A stretch of DNA of 34,422 nucleotides, from contig NZ_QBUY01000098.1 of the NCBI RefSeq assembly GCF_003121405.1, positions 1 to 34,422 of the forward strand, in the 5' to 3' direction. The translations under genes and the position numbers were made by a program. The notes under the pieces are model-generated. The model was given only the letters and a program-made list of their open reading frames with translations. It had not been told where the DNA came from and did not search any database. The DNA is from Paraburkholderia sp. C35 (GTDB taxonomy: Bacteria; Pseudomonadota; Gammaproteobacteria; Burkholderiales; Burkholderiaceae). This document shows, in pieces, positions 16,971 to 25,669 of the stretch (its first letter is position 1; the number at the start of each line of letters is the position of its first letter).

Positions 16971-17006
16971 GCGAAAAAGGCGCGTCATGCGCCTTTTTCG
17001 CTTTTT
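16971..17006 (+). terminator. Strong bidirectional-type terminator after aspS
   Basis: GCGAAAAAGGCGC (16971-16983) pairs perfectly with GCGCCTTTTTCGC (16989-17001) around a GTCAT loop, and TTTTT follows. A smaller hairpin, CGTCGTT with AACGACG, precedes it at 16936-16954. It ends the aspS unit 56 bases after the stop, so nudB needs its own promoter. Confidence 0.88.
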
Positions 17007-17077
17007 GCGTTACAGTCGCTGTAAGCTCTGCCGTCCGACATGTCATGGCGCACCACCGCGCCGCACCCGCTTTCACC

Positions 17078-17554
17078 ATGCCGAAACCGCCGAAGATTCC
17101 GGAATCCGTACTCGTCGTCATTCATACGCCCGAACTCGATGTGCTGCTCATCGAACGGGCCGACCGGGAGGCGTTCTGGCAATCCGTGACGGGTTCGAAA
17201 GAGCACGCCGGGGAACCGCTGTTGGAAACCGCGATCCGCGAAGTGGCGGAAGAGACGGGCATCGTGGTCGGCGGCGAGATCGTGCCGCGTGAGGCGCTGG
17301 TCGACTGGCATCATCAGATCGAGTTCGAGATCTTCCCGACGTGGCGTCATCGTTATGCGGAAGGCGTCACGCACAACACCGAGCACTGGTTCGGCCTGCA
17401 GGTGCCGCAGCGTCTCGAAGTGACGCTCGCACCGCTCGAACACACGTCGCATCTGTGGCTGCCTTGGCAGGAAGCGGCTGAACGCTGCTTCTCGTGGTCC
17501 AATCGCGACGCGATCCTGCAGTTGCCGCAGCGCGTGAAGGAGCCTCGCCGATGA
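17078..17554 (+). CDS. nudB: Dihydroneopterin triphosphate diphosphatase NudB
   Basis: NudB removes pyrophosphate from dihydroneopterin triphosphate in folate synthesis. From the ATG at 17078 (MPKPPKIPESVLVVIH) it has 158 residues. An upstream ATG at 17045 would add eleven residues that do not look like the family start. The Nudix box reads GSKEHAGE then REVAEETGI, with one extra residue in the first spacer. The NudB-specific motifs FWQSVTGS, EFEIFPTWRHRYAEGVTHNTE and SWSNRDAI are all present. Its TGA overlaps the clsB ATG (ATGA at 17551-17554). A 15-base palindrome (TTACAG/CTGTAA, 17010-17024) lies upstream and could be part of its promoter or an operator. Confidence 0.92.
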   Translation: MPKPPKIPESVLVVIHTPELDVLLIERADREAFWQSVTGSKEHAGEPLLETAIREVAEETGIVVGGEIVPREALVDWHHQIEFEIFPTWRHRYAEGVTHNTEHWFGLQVPQRLEVTLAPLEHTSHLWLPWQEAAERCFSWSNRDAILQLPQRVKEPRR

Positions 17555-18810
17555 GCGGCGGCCTGCGCCGCTTCGACCGGCTCACGGAACATCTGCCAGG
17601 CCGGCGCTACTGGTCCAGAGCGCGCTTTTGCTCGGGCAACTCGGTGCGACTCTTCAAGTCGGGCGACACGTATTTCGCCGCGCTGATCGAACGCATCGAC
17701 GCCGCCAAAAACGAAGTCGCGCTCGAAACCTACATTTTTTGCGACGATGCCTCGGGCCATCCCGTGTCCGATGCGCTGATCCGCGCCGCCTCGCGCGGCG
17801 TGCGCGTGCGCGTGATCACGGACGGCGTCGGCACCGATCGTCTGCCGATGTTCAACGACTGGCAGGCCGCCGGCATCGAGCATCGCATCTATAACCCGCA
17901 TATCTTTGGCCGCTTTGGCTTCTCGCGCACGCATCGCAAGCTCGCCGTCGTCGATGATCAGTTCGGGTATTGCGGCGGCATCAATGTCGTCGATGACTTC
18001 GATCAGAACGGCACGCGTCTGCCGTTTGCGCGCTGGGATTTTGCCGTCGAACTGGAAGGCCCCGTGGTCGCCGACGTGCAGGAAGCGTTCGATGTGCAGT
18101 GGGAACGTATCCGTATCGGCCATCGTCCGGCGCTGGTGCCGCCGCCCGTCGGCGGTGCGACGCCGCAGGCCGCCACCGCGCGTTTCGTGCGCGTGCGCCG
18201 CAGCACGCACCACGGCGACATGCGCGCGATGGCCGAGCCGTGCGTCGCGTTCGTCGCGCGTGACAACTTCGTTAACCGTCGTGCGATTGAGAAAGCGTAT
18301 CTGACGGCGATCGGCCAGGCGCGCTCCGAAGTGCTGCTCGCCAATCCCTACTTCATGCCGGGGCGCAAGCTGCGCCGCGCGCTGATCTACGCGGCGCAGC
18401 GCGGCATCGACGTGCGTCTGGTGATCGGCAGGAAGGAATTCGCGATGCTCGATTACGCGGTGCCGTTCCTGTATCGCACGCTGCTCAAGGCGGGCGTGAA
18501 GATCGCCGAATACGAGAAGACCATGCTGCACGGCAAGGTCGCCGTGGTCGATTCGAACTGGGGAACCGTCGGCTCATCGAATCTCGATGCGCTCAGCCTG
18601 ATGCTGAACAATGAGGCGAACGTCGTACTCGTTTTGCATCCGGAGATCGACCAGTTACGCAATTCGATCCTTTCGGCATTCGAGGAATCGCGGCGAATCG
18701 ACGAAAAGCATTACGAAGCGCGCCCTGCCGGCGAGCGCTTGCTGAACTGGTTTGCCTACAACACTTACCGGATCGCGATGAAGCTATTGACCGTCGGTGG
18801 GTACGATTAA
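17551..18810 (+). CDS. clsB: Cardiolipin synthase B-type phospholipase D protein
   Basis: The 419-residue protein has two phospholipase-D HKD motifs: His128, Lys130, Asp135 in THRKLAVVDD and His327, Lys329, Asp334 in LHGKVAVVDS, each followed by the expected Gly/Ser pair (GGIN; GSSN). It lacks the N-terminal membrane helices of ClsA, so it matches the ClsB (YbhO) subgroup, which makes cardiolipin or transphosphatidylates phosphatidylglycerol. The start at 17551 overlaps the nudB stop by four bases, indicating translational coupling. The A/T-rich stretch after it (18811-18971) contains no clear terminator. Confidence 0.9.
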   Translation: MSGGLRRFDRLTEHLPGRRYWSRARFCSGNSVRLFKSGDTYFAALIERIDAAKNEVALETYIFCDDASGHPVSDALIRAASRGVRVRVITDGVGTDRLPMFNDWQAAGIEHRIYNPHIFGRFGFSRTHRKLAVVDDQFGYCGGINVVDDFDQNGTRLPFARWDFAVELEGPVVADVQEAFDVQWERIRIGHRPALVPPPVGGATPQAATARFVRVRRSTHHGDMRAMAEPCVAFVARDNFVNRRAIEKAYLTAIGQARSEVLLANPYFMPGRKLRRALIYAAQRGIDVRLVIGRKEFAMLDYAVPFLYRTLLKAGVKIAEYEKTMLHGKVAVVDSNWGTVGSSNLDALSLMLNNEANVVLVLHPEIDQLRNSILSAFEESRRIDEKHYEARPAGERLLNWFAYNTYRIAMKLLTVGGYD

Positions 18811-18971
18811 GAACGGATACAGAAAAGGCAGACAAAAGCCCATTCATAACACTCAATAATCAGAGACAACTCTCATCCGTTCCGGCAAATTATTCTAAAA
18901 ATTCCGCATCGTCTGATAGTCGAATGACGGAAAATCCGAATGTAGTTAGAAACCCGTTTCTAATAAAGTCC

Positions 18972-19014
18972 TTGTTTCGCGGACGGTCGCATCCAATAAT
19001 GGTACGACCGTTCG
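18972..19014 (+). promoter_or_regulatory. tetR promoter with overlapping inverted-repeat operator
   Basis: TTGTTT (18972-18977) and AATAAT (18995-19000) are separated by exactly 17 bases. Inverted arms ACGGTCG (18983-18989, in the spacer) and CGACCGT (19005-19011, near the predicted start point) flank the -10. CGACCGTTCG (19005-19014) is itself a near-palindrome with one mismatch. A repressor bound here would block polymerase, so autoregulation by the adjacent TetR protein is likely. The surrounding DNA (18811-19000) is visibly A/T-richer than the genes. Confidence 0.55.
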
Positions 19015-19049
19015 ATTTTTCTTTCGATCAAATCAGACGGTACACAGCT

Positions 19050-19655
19050 ATGCGAAAAGGCGAACAAACGCGAGCCGCGATTCTCGATGCAGCACTCGAT
19101 CTGGCAAGCCGCGACGGACTGGAAGGTCTGACGATCGGTCTGCTAGCCGAGCGCATGCAGATGAGCAAGAGCGGAGTGTTCGCGCATTTCGGGTCGCGCG
19201 AAGACCTGCAGGTGGAAGTCGTGCGCGAGTATCACCGTCGTTTTGAAGACGAGGTGTTCTTCCCGAGTCTGCGCGAGCCCCGTGGCTTGCCGCGCTTGCG
19301 CGCGATGATCTCGCGCTGGATCGAGAAGCGCATCCAGGAAGTGACGACTGGGTGCATCTACATCAGCGGCGCGGTCGAGTATGACGATCGCGCGGAGAGC
19401 GCGGTGCGCGAGCAGTTGGTGGCGAGCGTCACGATGTGGCGGGCGGCGCTCACGCGAGCCATTTCGCAGGCGATGGAAGAAGGGCATCTGCGTGCGGATA
19501 CAGACCCGCAGTTGATGCTGTTCGAACTGTATAGCTTCACGCTCGGCCTGCATCATGACGCACGCTTCCTGCATCTGCCCGATGCCGTGCGCCTGACGTG
19601 GGCCGCGCTGGAAAAACTGATTGTTTCGTATCAAAGCGAGAGCACAAGCCGCTAG
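19050..19655 (+). CDS. TetR family regulator of the adjacent fad genes
   Basis: The 201-residue repressor-type protein has an N-terminal TetR helix-turn-helix (about 5-50: RAAILDAALDLASRDGLEGL, then MQMSKSGVFAHFGSREDL). Its larger C-terminal ligand and dimer domain reads TTGCIYISGAVEYDD and FELYSFTLGLHHDARF. The start at 19050 is preferred because the in-frame ATG at 18999 lies inside the predicted -10 and the frame further upstream is A/T-rich non-coding. It precedes the acyl-CoA dehydrogenase gene by 94 bases on the same strand. By context it probably senses an acyl-CoA or fatty acid, like the beta-proteobacterial FadP-type regulators; that link is inference. Confidence 0.88.
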   Translation: MRKGEQTRAAILDAALDLASRDGLEGLTIGLLAERMQMSKSGVFAHFGSREDLQVEVVREYHRRFEDEVFFPSLREPRGLPRLRAMISRWIEKRIQEVTTGCIYISGAVEYDDRAESAVREQLVASVTMWRAALTRAISQAMEEGHLRADTDPQLMLFELYSFTLGLHHDARFLHLPDAVRLTWAALEKLIVSYQSESTSR

Positions 19656-19665
19656 CAAGGCCGGG

Positions 19666-19695
19666 TGGGTCCTTATCGGATGGGTCCATACGGCG
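19666..19695. repeat. Imperfect tandem 15-base repeat before the acyl-CoA dehydrogenase gene
   Basis: Two adjacent units both begin TGGGTCC and agree at 10 of 15 positions (19666-19680 and 19681-19695). They lie between the tetR stop and the dehydrogenase ribosome site. They could be a binding site or a chance duplication. Confidence 0.35.
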
Positions 19696-19749
19696 GGGAG
19701 GCTGGCAGCGGAGCTTGAGCCAACACCTTTGGATTGACTGGAGAGACTC

Positions 19750-21537
19750 ATGGGACAGTACGCCGCGCCGCTGCGCGACATGCAATTCGTATTGCACGAG
19801 CTGCTGAACGTCGAAGCCGAGATCAAACAGATGCCTAAGCACGCTGATCTCGACGCCGATACGATCAACCAGGTGCTCGAAGAAGCAGGCAAGTTCTGCT
19901 CGGAAGTGCTGTTCCCGCTCAACCAGAGCGGCGACCAGGAAGGCTGCAAATACGAAGGCGATGGCGTTGTCACCACGCCGAAGGGCTTCAAGGAAGCGTA
20001 CCGGCAATACGTCGAGGCGGGCTGGCCCGCGCTCGGCTGCGATCCCGACTTCGGCGGCCAGGGGCTGCCCGCGTTCGTCAACAACGCGCTGTACGAGATG
20101 ATGAACTCGGCGAATCAGGCGTGGACGATGTATCCCGGCCTGTCGCATGGCGCCTACGAGTGTCTGCACGCGCACGGCACGCCGGAACTCCAGCAGGCCT
20201 ATCTGCCGAAGCTGGTGTCGGGCGAATGGACGGGCACGATGTGCCTGACCGAACCGCATTGCGGCACCGACCTCGGCATCCTCCGCACGAAAGCCGAGCC
20301 GAACAGCGACGGCTCGTATTCGATCAGCGGCACGAAGATTTTCATCTCCAGCGGCGAACACGATCTCGCCGAAAACATCGTTCACCTCGTGCTCGCGCGT
20401 CTGCCGGATGCGCCGCAAGGCACGAAGGGCATTTCGCTGTTCGTGGTGCCGAAGTTCATCCCCGATGCGAGCGGCAATCCCGGCGAACGCAACGGCGCGA
20501 AGTGCGGCTCGATCGAACACAAGATGGGCATTCACGGCAACGCGACGTGCGTGATCAATCTCGACAACGCGAAGGGCTGGCTGGTCGGTGAGCCGAACAA
20601 GGGCCTCAACGCGATGTTCGTGATGATGAACGCGGCTCGCCTTGGCGTCGGCATGCAAGGTCTGGGTCTGACGGAAATCGCGTATCAGAACTCGCTGGTC
20701 TACGCGAAAGAACGTCTGCAGATGCGTTCGCTGACGGGCCCGAAGGCGCCGGAAAAAGCCGCCGACCCGATCATCGTTCACCCTGACGTGCGCCGCATGC
20801 TGCTCACGCAGAAAGCCTACGCGGAAGGCGCACGTGCTTTCACGTACTGGGCCGCGCTGAACATCGACAAGGAGCTGTCGCACGCGGATGAATCCGTGCG
20901 CAAGGAAGCCGCCGATCTCGTCGCGCTGCTCACGCCCGTCATCAAGGCGTTCCTGACGGACAACGCGTTCGAAGGCACGAACATGGGCATGCAGATCTAC
21001 GGCGGCCACGGCTTTATCGCCGAGTGGGGCATGGAGCAGTATGTGCGCGACGCGCGCATCAACATGATCTACGAAGGCACGAACTCGATCCAGTCGCTCG
21101 ATCTGCTGGGCCGCAAGGTGCTCGGCGACATGGGCGCGAAGCTGAAGAAGTTCGGCAAGCTGGTGACGGATTTCGTCGAAGCCGAAGGCATCAAGCCGGA
21201 AATGCAGGAGTTCATCAATCCGCTCGCGGACATCGGCGACAAGGTGCAGAAGCTGACGATGGAAATCGGCATGAAGGCGATGCAGAACCCGGACGAAGTT
21301 GGCGCTGCTGCCGTGCCGTATCTGCGCACCGTCGGCCATCTGGTGTTCTCGTACTTCTGGGCCCGCATGGCGCGTCTCGCGCTCGACAAGGAAGCATCGG
21401 GCGATCCGTTCTACAAGTCGAAGCTCGCCACGGCACGCTTCTACTTCGCGAAGCTGCTGCCCGAAACGGCCTCGACGATCCGCGCCGCGCGCGCCGGTTC
21501 GAAGACGTTGATGGAAATCGACGAAGCGCTGTTCTAA
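19750..21537 (+). CDS. Acyl-CoA dehydrogenase (long, C-terminal-extended type)
   Basis: The 595-residue FAD enzyme carries out the first beta-oxidation step, making trans-2-enoyl-CoA and passing electrons to ETF. The N-terminal helical domain (about 30-155) is followed by MCLTEPHCGTDLG (about 160-172) and ISGTKIFISSGEHDL for FAD and substrate binding. The C-terminal catalytic domain contains YEGTNSIQSLDLLGRK, whose Glu is in the usual catalytic-base neighbourhood, and a C-terminal extension (about 465-595). This is the family of fadE-like and DmdC-like dehydrogenases of about 590-600 residues. A GGAG ribosome site precedes the ATG. It heads the fad operon. Confidence 0.93.
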   Translation: MGQYAAPLRDMQFVLHELLNVEAEIKQMPKHADLDADTINQVLEEAGKFCSEVLFPLNQSGDQEGCKYEGDGVVTTPKGFKEAYRQYVEAGWPALGCDPDFGGQGLPAFVNNALYEMMNSANQAWTMYPGLSHGAYECLHAHGTPELQQAYLPKLVSGEWTGTMCLTEPHCGTDLGILRTKAEPNSDGSYSISGTKIFISSGEHDLAENIVHLVLARLPDAPQGTKGISLFVVPKFIPDASGNPGERNGAKCGSIEHKMGIHGNATCVINLDNAKGWLVGEPNKGLNAMFVMMNAARLGVGMQGLGLTEIAYQNSLVYAKERLQMRSLTGPKAPEKAADPIIVHPDVRRMLLTQKAYAEGARAFTYWAALNIDKELSHADESVRKEAADLVALLTPVIKAFLTDNAFEGTNMGMQIYGGHGFIAEWGMEQYVRDARINMIYEGTNSIQSLDLLGRKVLGDMGAKLKKFGKLVTDFVEAEGIKPEMQEFINPLADIGDKVQKLTMEIGMKAMQNPDEVGAAAVPYLRTVGHLVFSYFWARMARLALDKEASGDPFYKSKLATARFYFAKLLPETASTIRAARAGSKTLMEIDEALF

Positions 21538-21548
21538 AGCCATCACGA

Positions 21549-21585
21549 GGCGGCGCACGACAGCCATGCGCCGCCAACTCTTTCT
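21549..21585 (+). terminator. Hairpin after the dehydrogenase gene, partial terminator
   Basis: GGCGGCGCA (21549-21557) pairs perfectly with TGCGCCGCC (21567-21575) around a nine-base loop, followed by AACTCTTTCTC. The poor U-tract suggests attenuation or mRNA stabilisation within the fad operon rather than full stop. Confidence 0.5.
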
Positions 21586-21663
21586 CACATATAAGCCGCG
21601 CGCCGCTCACCAAAGCCCGCGTGCGGCAACTCGCGACACCGCATAACGCCCCGGAGGAACGAC

Positions 21664-24099
21664 GTGAGCAATCTGATCATTCGTAAGGTGGCCGTGCTTG
21701 GCGCCGGCGTGATGGGCGCGCAGATCGCTGCGCACCTGATCAACGCGAAGGTGCCCGTACTGCTGTTCGATCTGCCCGCGAAAGAAGGCCCGAAAAACGC
21801 TATCGCGCTCAAGGCCATCGAGAACCTGAAAAAGCTGTCGCCCGCGCCGTTCGGCGTGAAGGACGACGCGCAATATATCCAGCCCGCCAACTACGACGAC
21901 GACATCGCAAAGCTCGCCGAATGCGACGTAGTGATCGAAGCGATCGCCGAGCGCATGGACTGGAAGCACGATCTGTACAAGAAGGTGTCGCCGCATATCG
22001 CCCCGAACGCGATTTTCGCGTCGAACACGTCGGGTCTGTCGATCACCGAACTGTCGAACGGTTTCTCCGACGAACTGAAGGCGCGCTTCTGCGGCGTGCA
22101 CTTCTTCAATCCGCCGCGCTACATGCATCTCGTCGAGCTGATTCCGACGGCGGCGACGCGTCCGGAAATTCTCGATCAACTGGAAACGTTCCTGACGAGC
22201 GTGGTTGGCAAGGGCGTCGTGCGCGCGAAAGACACGCCGAACTTCATCGCAAATCGCGTCGGTATTTTCTCGATCCTCGCGGTCATCAAGGAAGCCGAGA
22301 AGTTCGGCCTGCGCTTCGATGAAGTCGACGATCTGACGGGCAGCCGTCTCGGCCGCGCGAAGTCGGCGACCTTCCGCACGGCGGACGTGGTCGGTCTCGA
22401 CACGATGGCGCACGTCATCAAGACGATGCAGGACAACCTCGCCGACGATCCGTTCTTCCCGGGCTACGAAACGCCTGCCGTGCTCGCCGCGCTGGTGAAG
22501 CAGGGCGCGCTCGGCCAGAAGACGGGCGCGGGCTTCTACAAGAAGGAAGGCAAGGCGATCAAGGTGCTCGACCCGAAGGCGGGCGCGTATGTCGATGGCG
22601 GCGCGAAGGCGGATGAACTGGTTGGCCGCATTCTGAAGCGTCCGCCGGCTGAACGTCTGAAGCTGCTGCGCGAATCGCAACATCCGCAGGCGCAGTTCCT
22701 GTGGGCGATTTTCCGCGACGTGTTCCACTACATCGGCGTGCATCTGGAATCGATCGCCGACAACGCCCGTGACGTAGACCTCGCAATCCGCTGGGGTTTC
22801 GGCTGGAACGAAGGTCCGTTCGAAGGCTGGCAGACGGCAGGCTGGAAGCAGATCGCCGAGTGGGTGCAGGAAGACATCGCGGCGGGCAAGGCATTGTCGA
22901 ACGCGCCGCTGCCCGCGTGGGTGCTCGAAGGCACTGTCGCCGAGAAGGGTGGCGTGCATACCAGCGAAGGCTCGTGGTCGCCGGCTGAGAAGCGCTTTGT
23001 GCCGCGCTCGTCGCTGTCGGTGTATGACCGTCAGGTGTTCCGCGCGCCGCTCGCTGGCGAAACGGGCGCCGACCCGAAGACGTATGGCAAGACCGTGTTC
23101 GAAACGGAAGCCGTGCGTGCGTGGGTCGATGACCGTGCTGGCGAGAACGACGTGTTGATCGTGTCGTTCAAGAGCAAGATGAACACGATCGGACCGTCGG
23201 TGATCGATGGACTGACACAGGCCATCGATGTCGCCGAGAAGGACTACAAGGGCGTCGTGATCTGGCAACCGACGTCGCTGAAACTCGGCGCGCCGGGCGG
23301 CCCGTTCTCGGCGGGTGCGAATCTCGAAGAAGCGATGCCCGCGTTCATGATGGGCGGCGCGAAGGGCATCGAGCCGTTCGTGAAGAAGTTCCAGCAGGGC
23401 ATGCTGCGCGTGAAGTATGCGAATGTGCCCGTGGTCGCAGCCGTGTCGGGCATTGCGCTCGGCGGTGGATGCGAGCTGGTGCTGCATAGCGCGAAGCGCG
23501 TCGCACACATCGAGAGCTATATCGGCCTCGTGGAAGTGGGCGTGGGTCTCGTGCCTGCTGGCGGCGGTTTGAAGGAAGCGGCGCTGCGTGCGGCTGAAGC
23601 GGCAACCCAAGTCGGCGCGACCAACGATCTGCTCAAGTTCGTGCAGAAGTCGTTCGAAAATGCGGCGATGGCGAAGGTCTCGGCATCGGCGCTCGACGCC
23701 CGCGCGATGGGTTATCTGAAGCCGTCGGACACGATCGTGTTCAACGTCTTCGAACTGCTCGATACGGCGAAGAAGGAAGCGCGTGCGCTGGCTGCGGCGG
23801 GATACCGTCCGCCGCTGCGTGTGACGCAGGTGCCGGTTGCCGGACGCTCGGCGATTTCGACGATCAAGGCGTCGCTGGTCAACATGCGCGATGGCCGTTT
23901 CATCAGCGAGCACGACTACCTGATCGCGGGCCGCATTGCCGAAGCCGTGTGCGGCGGCGATGTCGAAGCGGGCAGTCTCGTCGATGAAGAGTGGCTGCTG
24001 GCGCTGGAGCGTCGTGCGTTCGTCGAGTTGCTCGGCACGCAGAAGACGCAGGAACGGATCATGGGCATGCTGCAGACGGGCAAGCCGGTGCGCAACTGA
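21664..24099 (+). CDS. 3-hydroxyacyl-CoA dehydrogenase / enoyl-CoA hydratase fusion
   Basis: The 811-residue bifunctional enzyme performs beta-oxidation hydration and NAD-dependent 3-hydroxyacyl oxidation. The dehydrogenase comes first: GAGVMG at 14-19 (NAD site), a CGVHFFNPPRYMHLVEL segment and a FIANRVG helix. The crotonase domain is C-terminal (about 480-700, with SGIALGGGCELVLHS near 594 and GLVPAGGGLKE). This dehydrogenase-first order is that of FadN-type proteins, the reverse of E. coli FadB. The start codon is GTG at 21664, set by a strong GGAGG site six bases upstream (21653-21657). The thiolase gene follows after 14 bases. Confidence 0.93.
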   Translation: MSNLIIRKVAVLGAGVMGAQIAAHLINAKVPVLLFDLPAKEGPKNAIALKAIENLKKLSPAPFGVKDDAQYIQPANYDDDIAKLAECDVVIEAIAERMDWKHDLYKKVSPHIAPNAIFASNTSGLSITELSNGFSDELKARFCGVHFFNPPRYMHLVELIPTAATRPEILDQLETFLTSVVGKGVVRAKDTPNFIANRVGIFSILAVIKEAEKFGLRFDEVDDLTGSRLGRAKSATFRTADVVGLDTMAHVIKTMQDNLADDPFFPGYETPAVLAALVKQGALGQKTGAGFYKKEGKAIKVLDPKAGAYVDGGAKADELVGRILKRPPAERLKLLRESQHPQAQFLWAIFRDVFHYIGVHLESIADNARDVDLAIRWGFGWNEGPFEGWQTAGWKQIAEWVQEDIAAGKALSNAPLPAWVLEGTVAEKGGVHTSEGSWSPAEKRFVPRSSLSVYDRQVFRAPLAGETGADPKTYGKTVFETEAVRAWVDDRAGENDVLIVSFKSKMNTIGPSVIDGLTQAIDVAEKDYKGVVIWQPTSLKLGAPGGPFSAGANLEEAMPAFMMGGAKGIEPFVKKFQQGMLRVKYANVPVVAAVSGIALGGGCELVLHSAKRVAHIESYIGLVEVGVGLVPAGGGLKEAALRAAEAATQVGATNDLLKFVQKSFENAAMAKVSASALDARAMGYLKPSDTIVFNVFELLDTAKKEARALAAAGYRPPLRVTQVPVAGRSAISTIKASLVNMRDGRFISEHDYLIAGRIAEAVCGGDVEAGSLVDEEWLLALERRAFVELLGTQKTQERIMGMLQTGKPVRN

Positions 24100-24113
24100 G
24101 GAGAAAAACTCAA

Positions 24114-25313
24114 ATGACCAAGCAATTGCAAGACGCATACATCGTCGCTGCGAGCCGCACACCGATCGGCAAGGCGCCGCGCGGCATGTTCAAGAACACG
24201 CGCCCGGACGAACTGCTGGTGCACGCGATCAAGTCGGCAGTCGGACAGGTGCCGGGCCTCGATACGTCGCTGATCGAAGACGCGATCATCGGCTGTGCGA
24301 TTCCTGAAGCGGAGCAGGGTTTGAACGTTGCGCGTATGGGCGCGCTGCTGGCTGGCCTGCCGAACACGGTCGGCGGCGTGACGGTCAACCGCTTCTGCGC
24401 GTCGGGCGTGACGGCGCTGGCGATGGCGGCGGACCGGATTCGCGTCGGCGAATCGGACGTGCTGATCGCAGGCGGTTGCGAATCGATGAGCATGGTGCCG
24501 ATGATGGGCAACAAGCCGTCGCTGTCGCCGCATATCTTCGATCGCAACGAAGATGTGGGCATCGCGTACGGCATGGGCCTGACGGCTGAGAAGGTGGCTG
24601 AGCGCTGGAAAGTGAGCCGCGAGCAGCAGGACCAGTTCTCGGTCGAGTCGCATCGCAAGGCGGTGGCCGCGCAACAGGCAGGCGAGTTCAACGATGAAAT
24701 CGCTGCGTACACGATCACCGAGCGTTTCCCCGATCTCGCGACGGGCGAAGTGAAGGTGAAGACGCGTGAGGTATCGCTGGATGAAGGTCCGCGTGGCGAT
24801 ACGTCGATGGAAGGGCTGGCGAAGCTGCGCACGGTGTTCGCAAACAAGGGTTCGGTGACGGCGGGCAACAGCTCGCAGACGTCGGACGGCGCGGGCGCGT
24901 TGATCGTGGTGTCGGAAAAGATCCTGAAGCAGTTCAATCTGACGCCGTTGGCGCGGTTTGTCAGCTTCGCTGTGCGCGGCGTGCCGCCGGAGATCATGGG
25001 CATCGGTCCGAAGGAAGCGATTCCTGCGGCGCTGAAGGCCGCTGGGCTGAAGCAGGACGATATCGACTGGATCGAATTGAACGAGGCGTTTGCTGCGCAG
25101 GCTCTGGCAGTGATGGGCGATCTCGGGCTGGATCCGTCGAAGGTCAATCCGATGGGCGGGGCGATTGCACTTGGCCATCCGCTTGGGGCGACTGGGGCGA
25201 TTCGTGCTGCTACTGTTGTGCATGGCTTGCGCCGGCGGAATCTCAAGTATGGGATGGTGACCATGTGTGTTGGGACGGGCATGGGTGCCGCTGGGATTAT
25301 TGAGCGGGTTTGA
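24114..25313 (+). CDS. Acetyl-CoA C-acyltransferase (beta-oxidation thiolase)
   Basis: The 399-residue thiolase cleaves 3-ketoacyl-CoA to acetyl-CoA and a shortened acyl-CoA. The nucleophile is Cys95 in NRFCASG, His355 is in GHPLGATGA, and Cys385 is in MCVGTGMGAAG; the NEAFA motif is also present. All catalytic positions are intact. The start at 24114 (MTKQLQDAYIVAASRTPIGK) follows a GAGGAGAAAA ribosome site; a longer in-frame version would begin inside the upstream gene. The last 200 bases change to T/G-ending codons (GCT, ACT, GTT, GGG), unlike the C/G-ending start of the gene, just before repeat copy 2. With the upstream fusion enzyme it forms a FadN-FadA type pair. Confidence 0.94.
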   Translation: MTKQLQDAYIVAASRTPIGKAPRGMFKNTRPDELLVHAIKSAVGQVPGLDTSLIEDAIIGCAIPEAEQGLNVARMGALLAGLPNTVGGVTVNRFCASGVTALAMAADRIRVGESDVLIAGGCESMSMVPMMGNKPSLSPHIFDRNEDVGIAYGMGLTAEKVAERWKVSREQQDQFSVESHRKAVAAQQAGEFNDEIAAYTITERFPDLATGEVKVKTREVSLDEGPRGDTSMEGLAKLRTVFANKGSVTAGNSSQTSDGAGALIVVSEKILKQFNLTPLARFVSFAVRGVPPEIMGIGPKEAIPAALKAAGLKQDDIDWIELNEAFAAQALAVMGDLGLDPSKVNPMGGAIALGHPLGATGAIRAATVVHGLRRRNLKYGMVTMCVGTGMGAAGIIERV

Positions 25314-25349
25314 CTTTTGTGGTGGTGCTTGCGGGCCGCTGGTTTTTTT

Positions 25350-25669
25350 TGGTGGTTCGCAAGTGGGCTTTCGCTGGCGTCCGCTTTTTGTTAGTGGTCT
25401 GCCTGGGTTGCCCCTGTGCGGGGCGGCACCTACTTTTCTTTGCAGCGGCAAAGAAAAGTAGGCAAAAGAAAGCCGCTCACACCGCCAATCCTTGTTCTTG
25501 CCTGCGGGCCCCCAACCGGTCCTACACTCCAAACGGCAACACACTATTCATTGCCCGTTGCCAACGCTATTCATAAGCGCCTCACCCGCATCAATCACCC
25601 GTAGCGCAGCCAGCGGCAGCGAATCGTTACGGCCGCCCAGGTGGCGAACTGTGTGTCGGTTGTCGCGCC
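25350..25669 (+). repeat. Composite palindromic element, copy 2
   Basis: Begins about 37 bases after the thiolase stop. In order it has TGGCGTCCGC (25375-25384), hairpin GCCCC/GGGGC (25410-25424), the 34-base palindrome (25429-25462, one mismatch near the centre), CAAAAGAAAGC, a TGCCTGCGGG block (from 25499), CCCGTTGCCAACGCT (from 25553), and an inner block at 25637-25669 (CCAGGTGGCGAACTGTGTGT onward). It forms the left arm of the long inverted repeat. Small reading frames in it (ending PLCGAAPTFLC) look spurious. Confidence 0.85.

Noticed and set aside
18811..18971. A gene or island in the A/T-rich stretch before tetR
   Set aside because: The open frame there is only the upstream extension of tetR, without ribosome site, and the stretch contains the promoter. 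Promoter regions are often A/T-rich.
21607..24162. An 851-codon open frame antisense to the hydroxyacyl-CoA dehydrogenase fusion gene
   Set aside because: Same artefact of codon bias; similar frames lie opposite aspS (15086-16906), ilvA (2056-3540) and the GGDEF-EAL gene (28733-31291).
24780..25313. A frameshift or horizontally acquired end of the thiolase gene, because codon use changes there
   Set aside because: The reading frame stays open and the GHP and CVG catalytic motifs are intact. The change is compositional and matches other genes next to the repeat.
25267..25604. Small frames in the repeats with shared ends such as PLCGAAPTFLC
   Set aside because: They recur because the repeat DNA recurs. 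There is no ribosome site or codon bias, and the frames cross both hairpins. I treat them as spurious.
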